Shown here: positions 35,914-45,333 of the stretch, in pieces | Numbering within the stretch: position 1 is the stretch's first letter | How the letters are laid out: each line of letters starts with the position of its first letter | DNA from: Adhaeribacter soli | Lineage (GTDB): Bacteria; Bacteroidota; Bacteroidia; Cytophagales; Hymenobacteraceae | Direction: 5' to 3' | Length of the DNA: 64,000 bases | Assembly: GCF_008727925.1 (NCBI RefSeq) | Contig: NZ_VTWT01000005.1 | Location: forward strand, 1-64,000 | Program-made: the position numbers and the translations under genes | The notes under the pieces: model-generated | Told to the model about the DNA's origin: nothing | The model's input: only the letters and a program-made list of their open reading frames with translations | Database searches by the model: none

Positions 35914-36759
35914 TTACTCTTTGATAAAACGGCTAACGCTTAAACCCGCTGCCTGCTGCACTTTTATCAGGTAAATACCTGCCGGCAAATTGTCGATCTG
36001 AAGCTCTGCCATTGTCAATCCTTTATCCAGGGCTCGCGAAAGGACGGTGCGTCCGGCCAAGTCGGTAATGGTAAGTTCCGTAGCATTTCTCAGACCGTTG
36101 AGGGTTAACGAGGTAGTGGCAGGGTTCGGATATACGCTTAGCAGGTGCTTTTGCTTTTCAGCTCCTACTCCGGAAACAGCGGTAAAATCGAGGCGAATGT
36201 TGGCCAGGGCGTCGCTGGGTGCAAGATTGGTAGTGGAAGTGATGGGCGTTAAGGAGCTGAGGCGCCGGCTGGCATTGCCGGAAACAAAACCATAGGCATA
36301 CCGCTGGGAATTATCAATGTGGCCGCCGTTGCGGAAGAAAAGCAGCTGCAAATTACCCGTATTATTGTACTGAAAAGGCGTTTGCAAAGCCACTTCCATC
36401 CAGCCGGCAGCAGCATTGTTCGTAAAACTCCCCTTGAACACCCGGGTGTAACCGGTAGTATCAAAAGTTCCGGCCGAGAAAACGGTATTAGGCGTAAGCT
36501 TCAGGTAGATCTTCACGTTTTCGATGGGTGCCACCGAAGCGCCGGCATTTTTAAAGAAAGCGATGCGCGTAATGGTGCCGGCCTGGTTGATCCGGGATTG
36601 CGGGTAGATCATTTCATTAGCCGAATAGGGCTTGCTAATATCTACCGGAGCCATGGCAGAGTTATCGGTTCCGTTGGTAATGGTAACCTGCTGCGCCTGC
36701 GCCGTTATGGAACCCGAAAACAGGGCCGCCAGCATTAAGATTTGTAGTTTTTTAAGCAT
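35914..36759 (-). CDS. T9SS-exported protein with C-terminal sorting domain
   Basis: A 281-residue protein from the ATG giving MLKKLQILMLAALFSGSITAQA (signal peptide). An upstream ATG would add 19 residues before it. The mature region (about 22-200) is a beta-sandwich-like domain (TITRIAFFKN ... VKIYLKL ... NLQLLFFRNGG). The tail (about 205-281, SVYPNPATTSLTL ... LPAGIYLIKV ... SRFIKE) is a type A sorting domain. Likely cell-surface or secreted. Ligand or substrate unknown. Confidence 0.87.
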   Translation of the reverse strand: MLKKLQILMLAALFSGSITAQAQQVTITNGTDNSAMAPVDISKPYSANEMIYPQSRINQAGTITRIAFFKNAGASVAPIENVKIYLKLTPNTVFSAGTFDTTGYTRVFKGSFTNNAAAGWMEVALQTPFQYNNTGNLQLLFFRNGGHIDNSQRYAYGFVSGNASRRLSSLTPITSTTNLAPSDALANIRLDFTAVSGVGAEKQKHLLSVYPNPATTSLTLNGLRNATELTITDLAGRTVLSRALDKGLTMAELQIDNLPAGIYLIKVQQAAGLSVSRFIKE

Positions 36760-36824
36760 AGTAGTAAAGATTTGGTTCAATTGGTAAAAGTGTATAAAAG
36801 TCTGAAATTGGTACATGGCACAAA

Positions 36825-36853
36825 AAAAGCAGCCCGGTTTGCAGGCTGCTTTT
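36825..36853 (-). terminator. terminator of the Xaa-Pro aminopeptidase gene
   Basis: AAAAGCAGCC/GGCTGCTTTT stem (36825-36834 with 36844-36853), followed on the minus strand by a T run; 27 bp after the stop. Confidence 0.8.
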
Positions 36854-36879
36854 CAAAGCAAAAACATAGCGTTTTTTTC

Positions 36880-38172
36880 TTATTTTTCAGCCATTAGTCT
36901 TTCAATGTCGTCGGCTTCCAGCGGAATGTTTTTCATCAGATCTACCGGGCCATTTTTGGTTACCAGGAAGTCGTTCTCCAGGCGGATGCCCAGGCCTTCC
37001 TCGCGGATGTAGATGCCCGGTTCACAGGTAAACACCATGCCTTCTTCGAACGGCCGGAATTTGTTGCCTACGTCGTGCACGTCTAACCCTAAGAAGTGGG
37101 AAGTGCCGTGCATGAAGTATTTCTTGTAAAGCGGCCGGTCCGGATCCTGGTTTTTCACGTCGTTTTCGTTCAGCAAGCCCAGTTTTATGAGTTCGTGCTC
37201 CATTACCGTGCCTACGAATTTATGGTATACATCCAGGGTATTGCCTACTACCAGCATGTTGCTGGCTAGTTTCATTACGTTCAGCACGGCGTTGTACACA
37301 TCGCGCTGGCGTGGGGTGAATTTTCCGTTTACCGGTACCGAACGACTCAGGTCAGAAGCGTAATTGGCATATTCCGCCCCGAAATCCATCAGGATCACGT
37401 CGCCGTCTTTGCATTCCTGGTCGTTGTCTACGTAGTGCAGAATGCAGGCATTGGCGCCGGAAGCAATAATGGAGCCGTAAGCCGGTCCGCGGGAACGGTT
37501 GCGCAGGAACTCGTGGTAAAGTTCGGCTTCGATCTCGTATTCCATCACGCCCGATTTAATAAACTTCAATAGGCGACGGAAAGCTTTTTCGGTAATGTCA
37601 CAGGCTTTCTGGATCTGCTCGATCTCGTAAGGCGATTTAATGGCCCGGAGGTGATGCATGATCGGGGTGCTGCGCATGTAGTTGTGCAGCGGGTACATAT
37701 CTTTGCACCATTTTACAAAGCGCGAATCACGGGTTTCCACTTCAATTACGGCCCGAAGGTGCTCGTTCGAGTTCAGGTAAACGTTCTCGGCTTCGGCCAT
37801 TAAGGAGTTGAAAATCGATTTGAATTCGTGGGTCCAGAGCACGGTTCTGATGCCGGAAACCTGGGTTGCCTGTTCTTTGGTAAGCTTGTAGCCTTCCCAG
37901 GTCAGAATTAAATCGGAAGTTTCGCGCACGAAAAGCACTTCTTTAAAACGAGGATCTTTCGACTCCGGGAACAACAACAGAATGCTTTCTTCCTGATCGA
38001 TGCCGCTTAAATAAAACAGGTCGTTATTCTGCCGGAAGGGCATGGTGCCGTCGGCATTGGTAGGCATTACATCGTTGGAATTGAAGACCGCGATGGAGCA
38101 GGGTTTTAACTGCTTTATAAAGTTGGCGCGGTTCTGAATGTAGAGTTCCGGGTTTATAGGCGCGTATTTCAT
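36880..38172 (-). CDS. pepP: Xaa-Pro aminopeptidase (aminopeptidase P, M24B)
   Basis: A 430-residue dinuclear metallopeptidase that removes N-terminal residues before proline. N-terminal creatinase-like domain (1-170), then the pita-bread catalytic domain. Metal ligands: two Asp in DFGAEYANYASDLSRSVP, His in HGTSHFLGLDVHD, Glu in FTCEPGIYI and Glu in IRLENDFLV. No signal peptide, so cytoplasmic. Length normal for the family. Confidence 0.94.
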   Translation of the reverse strand: MKYAPINPELYIQNRANFIKQLKPCSIAVFNSNDVMPTNADGTMPFRQNNDLFYLSGIDQEESILLLFPESKDPRFKEVLFVRETSDLILTWEGYKLTKEQATQVSGIRTVLWTHEFKSIFNSLMAEAENVYLNSNEHLRAVIEVETRDSRFVKWCKDMYPLHNYMRSTPIMHHLRAIKSPYEIEQIQKACDITEKAFRRLLKFIKSGVMEYEIEAELYHEFLRNRSRGPAYGSIIASGANACILHYVDNDQECKDGDVILMDFGAEYANYASDLSRSVPVNGKFTPRQRDVYNAVLNVMKLASNMLVVGNTLDVYHKFVGTVMEHELIKLGLLNENDVKNQDPDRPLYKKYFMHGTSHFLGLDVHDVGNKFRPFEEGMVFTCEPGIYIREEGLGIRLENDFLVTKNGPVDLMKNIPLEADDIERLMAEK

Positions 38173-38330
38173 GGTTTTTTTACGGGTTCAGCGGGGCTTG
38201 CTTTTGAACAAAAACTGTGCGGCCCCGGCGTAGCAAGTTCGTAATTTTGAACGAAAAAGCAGCACATTTATTGAAAAATCGGCCTTGCCCCTGTAATTGT
38301 TTTTAATTTAAATCCTTCGGCCGGAAGCTG

Positions 38331-38338
38331 TACCTTTG
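38331..38338 (+). promoter_or_regulatory. -7 box for the GT4 gene
   Basis: TACCTTTG matches TAnnTTTG exactly; the GT4 start at 38366 lies 27 bp downstream, which supports that start over an in-frame ATG at 38336 inside the box. Confidence 0.6.
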
Positions 38339-38365
38339 CCTTCCACTTTTAATTTAGTTCAGGCA

Positions 38366-39520
38366 ATGCGCATTGGCTACGACGCGAAACGGGCATTTAA
38401 TAATACTTCCGGATTGGGAAATTACAGCCGCTTTGTAATTTCTTCCATGATCGGGCTTTTTCCGGAAAATAGCTACCGTTTGTTTACGCCCCGGCAGAAC
38501 CACCACTTCCGCAACTTTTTCCCAAAGAATGCCGGCGTTGCGGTTATTGAGCCCCGCGGCCTGAATGCCCGCCTGCCCGGTTTCTGGCGCGTGTTCAATC
38601 AATTATCGGATCTGAAGCGGCAGGAGGTAGAACTGTTTCATGGCCTGAGCAACGAACTACCGATTGGCCTGCAGAAAGCCGGAATTAAAAGCGTAGTCAC
38701 CATTCACGACCTGATCTTTCTGCGTTTTCCGGAACTCTATAAGCCCATTGACCGGCTTATATACAAGCGCAAATTTGCCACCGCCTGTAAACAGGCCGAC
38801 TGCATTATAGCCATCAGCGAGCAAACCAAATCCGATATCGTTCAGTATTTCGGAACCGAATCCAATAAGATCGAGGTAATTTACCAGGATTGCGACCCGG
38901 CTTTTCAGCAGCCTCTGGCCCCGGAATTTCTTGCCGAAGTGAAACGAAAATTTGCCCTGCCGGAAAAATACCTGCTTTGCGTGGGCACCCTGGAAAAACG
39001 CAAAAATCAACTGCATCTACTCAAAGCCTGGCACCAGTCGGGCACGGCCCTGGAACTGGTATTTGTGGGCCGAACCACCCCCTACGCGCAGGAACTTCAC
39101 GCTTATATTGCTCAACATCAGCTTAGCGAAAAGGTGCATTTCCTGCCTTATGTGCCTTTCCAGGAACTTCCGGCCATTTACCGTGCTGCTACCTTATTTG
39201 CGTATCCGTCGGTTTTTGAAGGCTTTGGCATACCCATTTTAGAAGCGCTGAATTGCGAAGTGCCCGTAATTACCTCTACCGGCTCGTGCTTTGCCGAAGC
39301 CGGCGGCAACGCGGCCTTTTATGTAGCGCCAAACGATCTGAACGGCTTGCAAGCGGCCATTGCCCGCATTGGCGCAGACGAAAGCCTGCAAGCGGAAATG
39401 AAGAAAAAAGGATTGGTACACGCACATAAATTCAGGCCGGAAAATACCATTATCCAGTTGCATGAACTTTACCGGCGGGTACTGGAGGGAAATTCAACAA
39501 ATCGGCCTTTTAACCGTTAA
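38366..39520 (+). CDS. glycosyltransferase family 4
   Basis: A 384-residue GT-B enzyme starting MRIGYDAKRAFNNTSGLGNYSR, the glycine-rich acceptor loop of GT4. The C-terminal donor domain has YLLCVGTLEKRKNQLHLLKAW and the EX7E motif in the PSVFEGFGIPILEALNCEVPVI segment. It transfers a nucleotide-sugar residue, probably to a surface polysaccharide or glycolipid. Single gene; donor and acceptor cannot be inferred. Confidence 0.92.
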   Translation: MRIGYDAKRAFNNTSGLGNYSRFVISSMIGLFPENSYRLFTPRQNHHFRNFFPKNAGVAVIEPRGLNARLPGFWRVFNQLSDLKRQEVELFHGLSNELPIGLQKAGIKSVVTIHDLIFLRFPELYKPIDRLIYKRKFATACKQADCIIAISEQTKSDIVQYFGTESNKIEVIYQDCDPAFQQPLAPEFLAEVKRKFALPEKYLLCVGTLEKRKNQLHLLKAWHQSGTALELVFVGRTTPYAQELHAYIAQHQLSEKVHFLPYVPFQELPAIYRAATLFAYPSVFEGFGIPILEALNCEVPVITSTGSCFAEAGGNAAFYVAPNDLNGLQAAIARIGADESLQAEMKKKGLVHAHKFRPENTIIQLHELYRRVLEGNSTNRPFNR

Positions 39521-39534
39521 GGATTAAAATTTTG

Positions 39535-39542
39535 TAACTTTG
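39535..39542 (+). promoter_or_regulatory. -7 box for the M16 protease gene
   Basis: TAACTTTG, an exact TAnnTTTG, 25 bp before the start codon. Confidence 0.55.
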
Positions 39543-39567
39543 CTTTCCATTTTCTGAAATAATATTA

Positions 39568-40803
39568 ATGCCGGAATATCACATCCATACGCTGCCCAAC
39601 GGCATCCGTATTCTTCATAAACAAGTACTTCACACCAAAATTGCGCACAGCGGTTTTACCTTAGACATTGGCTCCCGCGACGAAAATGAAAGTCAGCTGG
39701 GCCTCGCGCATTTCTGGGAGCACATGGCCTTTAAAGGCACCGAAAAGCGGAAGGCCTTTCACATTATTAACCGCCTGGAATCGGTGGGTGGTGAACTAAA
39801 CGCGTATACTACCAAGGAAAAGATCTGCTTCTATGCTTCCATTCTGGATGCACATTTCGAAAAGGCCTTCGAATTACTGACTGATATTACGTTTCATTCG
39901 GTTTTCCCGGAAAAAGAGATCGAAAAAGAGCGCGGGGTGATCCTGGAAGAAATGTCCATGTACCTCGATAATCCCGAAGATGCCATTGTAGATGAATTCG
40001 ATTCGGTAATTTTCCCGAACCATTCGCTGGGCAATAATATTTTAGGTACCACCGAAAGCGTCTCCCGTTTCCACAAAGCCGATTTTTTTGAATTCCTAAG
40101 CCAGAACCTTAGTACCGACCGCCTGATCTTTGCTTCCGTTAGCAACCTGCCTTTTGAGAAAGTGGTAAGACTGGCGGAAAAATACCTCGCTCCTATTCCG
40201 GCTAAAATTCAGCAACGGAACCGTACGCCTTTCCACCAATACAAACCGCAAATCCTTACGCTGCAAAAGCCCATTAACCAGGCGCATTGCATGATCGGGG
40301 CTCCGGCTTACGGACTTTCTGACCCTAAAAGAATACCCTTTTTCATGCTTTCGAACCTGATCGGTGGGCCGGGCATGAACTCGCGCCTGAACCTGGCGGT
40401 ACGCGAGAAGTATGGCCTGGTGTACACCATCGATGCTTCTTACACGGCTTATGTCGATACGGGCTTATTCAATATTTACTTCGGTACCGAGAAAAAACAG
40501 CTGGCCCGCACCACCGATCTGGTATTAAAAGAGCTTAAAAAACTCCGTGAAAAACCACTTACGGCCACGCAACTGCACAACACCCAATCGCAACTAATGG
40601 GACAGCTGGCCATGGCCGAGGAAAGCAATATCGGTTACATGATGATGATGGGCAAAAGCATGCTCGACCTGAACCGCATCGATACCCTGAACGAAATTTT
40701 CGACCAGATCAAAAACACCACCGCCGCCGACCTGCAGGACATCGCCAACGAAATCCTGGCCGAAGACAAGCTGAGCTTTCTGAATTATGTGCCGGTTAAA
40801 TGA
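39568..40803 (+). CDS. M16-family zinc protease (insulinase/processing peptidase type)
   Basis: A 411-residue protein with the inverted zinc motif H48-F-W-E51-H52 and third ligand E128 (76 residues after H52, the family spacing). The second half is the inactive M16_C domain with the GGPGMNSRLNLAVREKYGLVY region. There is no signal peptide, so it acts in the cytoplasm as a peptidase on short peptides or exported-protein fragments. Length fits single M16B subunits that form homodimers. Confidence 0.92.
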   Translation: MPEYHIHTLPNGIRILHKQVLHTKIAHSGFTLDIGSRDENESQLGLAHFWEHMAFKGTEKRKAFHIINRLESVGGELNAYTTKEKICFYASILDAHFEKAFELLTDITFHSVFPEKEIEKERGVILEEMSMYLDNPEDAIVDEFDSVIFPNHSLGNNILGTTESVSRFHKADFFEFLSQNLSTDRLIFASVSNLPFEKVVRLAEKYLAPIPAKIQQRNRTPFHQYKPQILTLQKPINQAHCMIGAPAYGLSDPKRIPFFMLSNLIGGPGMNSRLNLAVREKYGLVYTIDASYTAYVDTGLFNIYFGTEKKQLARTTDLVLKELKKLREKPLTATQLHNTQSQLMGQLAMAEESNIGYMMMMGKSMLDLNRIDTLNEIFDQIKNTTAADLQDIANEILAEDKLSFLNYVPVK

Positions 40804-40826
40804 TTTGAAAATTTGGAGATTTGAAG

Positions 40827-41225
40827 ATGAGAAAATACTTGATTGCCGTATTTTTCTTTCTTTGGAACTCTTTTGCCAAGGGGCAAAACTTATCAGTTTT
40901 AAATAATCTGGATGAAAAATACCAGAAGTGTCTGGACGCCGAAAATAAAATGCTCTTATGTTCTCAGCAATATTATTTACGAATCGACAGCTTATTGAAT
41001 GTAGTTTATAGAAACTACAGAGTTACTTTAACTGACAAACAAAAACAAAACCTGAAATCGGAACAATTAAAATGGCTTTCATATCGGGATAATTATTTTA
41101 AGAAAGTTGAAAATGAGTTAAAATCAGAAAGAGCTGGCAGGGATGCTCAAATGATTGCAATAGACGATAAGGCTCAATTTGTTAGAGAAAGAGTAATATA
41201 TTTCATAAACAAACTTAACCACTAA
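40827..41225 (+). CDS. LprI / DUF1311-like small secreted protein
   Basis: A 132-residue protein starting at ATG 40827 (MRKYLIAVFFFLWNSFAKGQ, signal peptide); an in-frame TTG two codons earlier is less likely. The mature part follows the DUF1311 pattern: two Cys (KCLDAENKMLLC), YYLRIDSLLNVVYRNY, then LKSEQLKWLSYRDNY. Some family members inhibit lysozyme. More AT-rich than the flanking genes. The upstream spacer is only 23 bp from the M16 gene, so it may be co-transcribed. Confidence 0.8.
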   Translation: MRKYLIAVFFFLWNSFAKGQNLSVLNNLDEKYQKCLDAENKMLLCSQQYYLRIDSLLNVVYRNYRVTLTDKQKQNLKSEQLKWLSYRDNYFKKVENELKSERAGRDAQMIAIDDKAQFVRERVIYFINKLNH

Positions 41226-41286
41226 GAACCTGTTAGTATTAACCATTTTCAAATTTTCACATCTCCAAATTTCCAAATCGTAAAAA

Positions 41287-41931
41287 ATGGAATTCCTCGA
41301 CGAAGAACTGCAGCAATATTGCGACGACCATACCAGTCCGGAACCGGAACTGCTGAAGAAACTGAACCGCGAAACGCACGCCAAGGTGATGATGCCGCGC
41401 ATGCTGTCCGGGCATTTGCAGGGCCGAACGCTGGCTATGTTTTCGCAAATGTTACGGCCGCAGCAGATTCTGGAAATTGGTACGTACACCGGCTATTCCG
41501 GTATTTGCCTGGCCGAAGGGTTAGCCGAGAACGGGACGCTCCACACCATCGATATTAATGATGAACTCGAAGACATGGTGCGGCGCTATTTTCAGGAAGC
41601 TGGTCTGGAAAATAAAGTAAACTACTACTTAGGAAACGCACTGGAAATTATTCCAACCCTTAACCAGACCTTCGATTTGGTTTTCATCGATGCCGATAAA
41701 ATAAACTACAGCCACTACTTCGACCTGGTAATTGACAAAGTGCGCCCCGGTGGTTTCATCATTGCCGACAATGTGCTCTGGAGCGGAAAAGTGCTGGAGA
41801 AATTCCGCAAAAAACTCGACAAAGACACCGAAGCGCTCCTGCATTTCAACCAAAAAGTGCAGGATGATGAGCGGGTTGAAAATGTGTTGCTGCCGATCCG
41901 CGACGGTTTGCTGGTGATTCGGAAAAAGTGA
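41287..41931 (+). CDS. class I SAM-dependent O-methyltransferase (PF01596 type)
   Basis: A 214-residue methyltransferase of the caffeoyl-CoA/catechol OMT family. SAM-binding motif I is ILEIGTYTGYSGICLAE, motif II LHTIDINDE, and the metal/active-site segment VFIDADKINYSHYFDLV with ADNVLWSGKV. Soluble, cytoplasmic. The substrate in Bacteroidota is not known. Confidence 0.93.
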   Translation: MEFLDEELQQYCDDHTSPEPELLKKLNRETHAKVMMPRMLSGHLQGRTLAMFSQMLRPQQILEIGTYTGYSGICLAEGLAENGTLHTIDINDELEDMVRRYFQEAGLENKVNYYLGNALEIIPTLNQTFDLVFIDADKINYSHYFDLVIDKVRPGGFIIADNVLWSGKVLEKFRKKLDKDTEALLHFNQKVQDDERVENVLLPIRDGLLVIRKK

Positions 41932-41932
41932 C

Positions 41933-42332
41933 CCCAACCCAACCCTCCCCTAATTCAGGGGAGGGAGTTTTTGGGATCAGGATTTTCAGGATTAAAGGAT
42001 TTTCAGGACAATTGTCTGAATCAGGATCAGAATTTACAGAATTATAGAATTTGCAGAATTTGCCTTTTCTCACATGTACGGACAGGGCTTGACCTGTCCC
42101 ACGCATATCGCCAGCGCAGCGCCCCCGAAAACCACGTTAGCAGATAAAAAACTAAACTAAATAGAAAGCCAACTCGGAGGCAAACTGACACCAGTTTCTG
42201 TGAGAGCGGCCTCCAAGCTTACCGGTGCAGAGGAACGAGGCAGCCCGGTAGGGCAGGTAAGGTTGCAGCCGCGAACGCAGAAACGAAGCCACCCGGCTTG
42301 AGGGAGAAAGTTTGTTAAGAGTTGAAAGCTAT
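41933..42332. repeat. interspersed structured element, copy 2, with repeat lead
   Basis: Starts with a CCCAACCCTCCCCTAATTCA palindrome unit (41933-41970) and an ATCAGGATTTTCAGGATT stretch, then TGTCTGAATCAGGATCAG (from 42013) and the GC-rich core (about 42075-42310). Stems: GGACAGG/CCTGTCC; AAACTG/CAGTTT; GTTTCTGTG (42194-42202) with CGCAGAAAC (42276-42284); CAAGCTTACC (42214-42223) with GGTAAGGTTG (42256-42265); AAGCC/GGCTT (42286-42298). Same architecture as 2813-3125 with compensatory changes. Confidence 0.7.
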
Positions 42333-42791
42333 GTGTTAAAAATTAAAGCCAATTTGAAAACGCTACACATTAAGGCAAAAACGTAATATTAAACTCCCTT
42401 CAAACCGATAAGAACTATCCTTTCGTCGAAAGGACGGAAAAAACGTTACCCATCCAACCTAAAAAACCACAAACCCTCCCCTTCCCCTCAAATTGCAATA
42501 TCCCTTTAAGCACTTTTCCGAACACAACAGCATTCTAAAACAAAACCAAAACCTAAGTCCTTACTTTCCTGAATATTGCCTTTCCCGGCTTGCAGCAAGG
42601 CTTTAAGGCCGGTTGTGGAAAACGTGTAGATAAATTGTAGAGAATTAATCTGCTTCAAAATTTAAATTCAAATTTAAAATCCGGTATTTTGTCAACATGC
42701 CTTAAAATGGCGGCAGTTTACCTGGCAGAACCATTGCTTCTTCAGTACAGGAAACTACCCTTTTCGGGCGTTAACTCTTACCACTTTAAGT
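42333..42791. other. long leader region, no gene seen
   Basis: Contains a TCCTTTCG/CGAAAGGA palindrome (42418-42434) followed by GGAAAAAACGTT, like the end of the ATCTCGACG element. The rest is AT-rich DNA upstream of the lytic transglycosylase with no open frame of coding character. Confidence 0.5.
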
Positions 42792-45095
42792 ATGAAAAAG
42801 TATCTGGTAATTCTGGTTAGTCTGGTAGTTTCTACCGTGCAGGCGCAACAAATTCTGGTGCCCGACAACGTTTATTTTGCCGACATTCACCTGACAATCG
42901 ACAAGAATGCGCGTGCCAGGATCCAGCAGAACGTAGATGCCCTGCTCAAGCACCCGGTTTATTTCCAGCAGAAAGTGGACCGCGCCGATACATATTTCCC
43001 CATTATTGAACGCGAGTTCCGCAAGGCTGGCCTGCCCGACGATTTCAAATTCCTGGCCATTCAGGAAAGCGGCCTGGTTTCGGATGCTATTTCTACTTCT
43101 AAGGCGGAAGGCTTCTGGCAGTTCAAACGCGAAACGGCTACCGATTTCGGCCTGGCCGTGAACCCGAACGTAGACGAACGCCGCCACATTATTGAAGCCT
43201 CGCGCGGCGCGGCCAAATACTTTCTTCAGAGCAATGCCTATTACAAAAACTGGGTGAATACCATGGTTTCGTACTACATGGGCTTTACCGGCGCCAAGGC
43301 CTATGCCCGTCCCGGCGATGCCGATAGCAAAGACATGTTGGTTACGGACAAGACCCACGTTTATTTCCTGACTTTTTTAGCCCATAAAATAGCGTTCGAG
43401 AATTTCGTAGGTAAAAATCCGCAACCTGCTATTACCCTTCGCGAACTCCGCGCCAATCCGGGGCAGAGCCTGGGCGAAATTGCGCTGGCCAACCAGACCG
43501 ATCCGGTGGAAGTGGAAAGGTATAACCGCTGGTTGCTGGGCGGCACCATTCCAGCCGATAAAGAATATACCGTTATTATTCCGGTTGCCAATGCTATGGC
43601 TTCTACGGTAATGGTAGCGGGCAATTCCCAGGAGCTGGCTCCTACCATTATTGTAAATAAAACGCTGAACAACGATAAGAATCCGGAGTTTGCTACCATG
43701 AACGGCCTGAAAGTAATCGTTGCTCAGGCCGGCGATACCAAAGACAAACTGGCCCTGCAGGCCCGGATGTCTACGAAGAAATTCCTGCGTTTAAACGACC
43801 TGTACAGCTTCGACCAGATCGTTCCGGGCAAAGTGTATTACCTGGAAAAGAAAAAGACCCGTGCGAATGTAGAATACCATACCGCGCAAAACGGCGAAAC
43901 ACTCCTCGACATTGCCCAGATGTACGGCATGCGCCTGAAAGCCATTCTGAGCAAAAACCGGATGAAGAAAAACGAAGCCCTGGTTGCCGGCCGCGTGCTC
44001 TGGCTGCAGAAAACCCGTCCGGCCAGCGTAGCGGTAGAATACCGCCGACTCGATACCACGCCGCTTCCGCCGAAAACGCCGCAACCGCTTCAAACTGAAA
44101 CCATAGCCCAGAACGGCACCAAAAAATCTTCCGAAACCCTGGCCGATATTAAAGATGTAGCTTCCAACACCCTGCAGAAAGCCGGCGCCGCCCTGCAGAT
44201 CCCGGAAAGACGTCCGCAGGTAGCCCAGGTGGGCGGCGATGTGTTCGAAGAAACCATCGAGCTGAATCCGAAAGCTGCAACCGTTCCTGCCGAAGAAGAC
44301 GACGATGATGATTCTGAAACGGTTCTGAAAACGGAATACGAACTGGCTAAACTGAATGCTCCGGCAGCCCAAACCAGTGAGGCTTCCATAGTTACTCCTG
44401 TTGCTACCGAAACCGTTACAACTACCACTACTTCACCTGCTTCCACCCCGGTAACGCCCGTTGCTGAACCGGTGGAAAGCCGGGCCGCTGCACCAAAAAC
44501 TACTGAAAAACCGGCAGCTCTTTACCCGAAAACCGTAGCCAAAACTCCGGAAAAAGTAACCCAAGCGCCGAAACCAGCTGAGCCGGTTGAAAGCGTTGAA
44601 GTTGTAGAAACGGTTGAAAAGCCGAAAGTTGTATTACGCGAGCCCGTTACCGAACCGGCTAAAAAAACCGTAACCGTTCCGGTAAATAAACCGGCCAAAG
44701 AAACCGTATCGGCAAAACCGGCATCGCATAAAGTTGCCAAAGGCGAAACGCTTTACAGCATTTCCAAAAAATACAACGTAAGCCCTTCCGACCTCAAATA
44801 CTGGAACTCCTTAGGCGAAAAACCTCTGGCAATTGGTCAGGAGCTGAAAGTTTCCGGCGAGCCGCAACCGGTAATGCCAGTGCTTACCGTAACCGGAACC
44901 GACCAACCCGTAGCTGAAGGTACGGTCGTAAACATTACCCACAAAGTAGGCGAAGGCGAAAGCATGTACCAGATCTCCCGCAAATACGGCGTAAGCATCA
45001 AGGAAATCATGGAATGGAACAACAAATCCGATTTCAACGTGAGCGCCGGCGATGAATTAACGATCCGTTCCCGTCCGGGCAACAGCCGGAATTGA
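42792..45095 (+). CDS. MltD-like lytic transglycosylase with multiple LysM domains
   Basis: A 767-residue exported murein hydrolase. Signal peptide 1-19. The SLT domain (about 75-240) has catalytic E92 in AIQESGL and AEGFWQFKRETA. A divergent LysM-like segment (about 300-355) is followed by one clear LysM (VEYHTAQNGETLLDIAQMYG), then a long linker rich in Pro, Val, Thr and Glu (about 430-635), and two C-terminal LysM domains (HKVAKGETLYSISKKYNV and HKVGEGESMYQISRKYGV). The repeats bind glycan chains; the linker would let the enzyme span the periplasm. It cleaves peptidoglycan for growth or remodelling. Confidence 0.93.
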   Translation: MKKYLVILVSLVVSTVQAQQILVPDNVYFADIHLTIDKNARARIQQNVDALLKHPVYFQQKVDRADTYFPIIEREFRKAGLPDDFKFLAIQESGLVSDAISTSKAEGFWQFKRETATDFGLAVNPNVDERRHIIEASRGAAKYFLQSNAYYKNWVNTMVSYYMGFTGAKAYARPGDADSKDMLVTDKTHVYFLTFLAHKIAFENFVGKNPQPAITLRELRANPGQSLGEIALANQTDPVEVERYNRWLLGGTIPADKEYTVIIPVANAMASTVMVAGNSQELAPTIIVNKTLNNDKNPEFATMNGLKVIVAQAGDTKDKLALQARMSTKKFLRLNDLYSFDQIVPGKVYYLEKKKTRANVEYHTAQNGETLLDIAQMYGMRLKAILSKNRMKKNEALVAGRVLWLQKTRPASVAVEYRRLDTTPLPPKTPQPLQTETIAQNGTKKSSETLADIKDVASNTLQKAGAALQIPERRPQVAQVGGDVFEETIELNPKAATVPAEEDDDDDSETVLKTEYELAKLNAPAAQTSEASIVTPVATETVTTTTTSPASTPVTPVAEPVESRAAAPKTTEKPAALYPKTVAKTPEKVTQAPKPAEPVESVEVVETVEKPKVVLREPVTEPAKKTVTVPVNKPAKETVSAKPASHKVAKGETLYSISKKYNVSPSDLKYWNSLGEKPLAIGQELKVSGEPQPVMPVLTVTGTDQPVAEGTVVNITHKVGEGESMYQISRKYGVSIKEIMEWNNKSDFNVSAGDELTIRSRPGNSRN

Positions 45096-45127
45096 TTCAA
45101 TTAGAAATTAAAAATTAGGAATTAGAA

Positions 45128-45160
45128 ATGGCTGGTTTGATGACCGGCCATTTTTTTTGC
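45128..45160 (+). terminator. terminator of the lytic transglycosylase gene
   Basis: ATGGCTGGT/ACCGGCCAT stem (one G-T pair) with TTGATG loop and eight T. Confidence 0.8.
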
Positions 45161-45234
45161 GTTTTTAGGTGGAATTGGTAGGCAGGTTTTTGATTTTGGA
45201 AATTTCAGACCCGGTGCCCGGTAAAAACGCCCTG

Positions 45235-45262
45235 GTAGAGACGCCCTTTAGGGCGTCTCTAC
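45235..45262. repeat. REP-like palindrome
   Basis: GTAGAGACGCCC and its complement (12-bp perfect stem) around TTTA. It is followed by short ACGATCC-type direct repeats to 45320. No gene lies in 45096-45333. Confidence 0.8.
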
Positions 45263-45333
45263 GATTCCAAACGATCCATTCGATCCCATTCTATTCCAAA
45301 ACGATCCCATGCAATCCCGGCCACCGCACCAAA

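Noticed and set aside
42792-45095. Second gene in the Pro/Thr-rich part of the lytic transglycosylase
   Set aside because: Opposite-strand frames here mirror the low-complexity linker; the LysM domains on both sides show one continuous protein.
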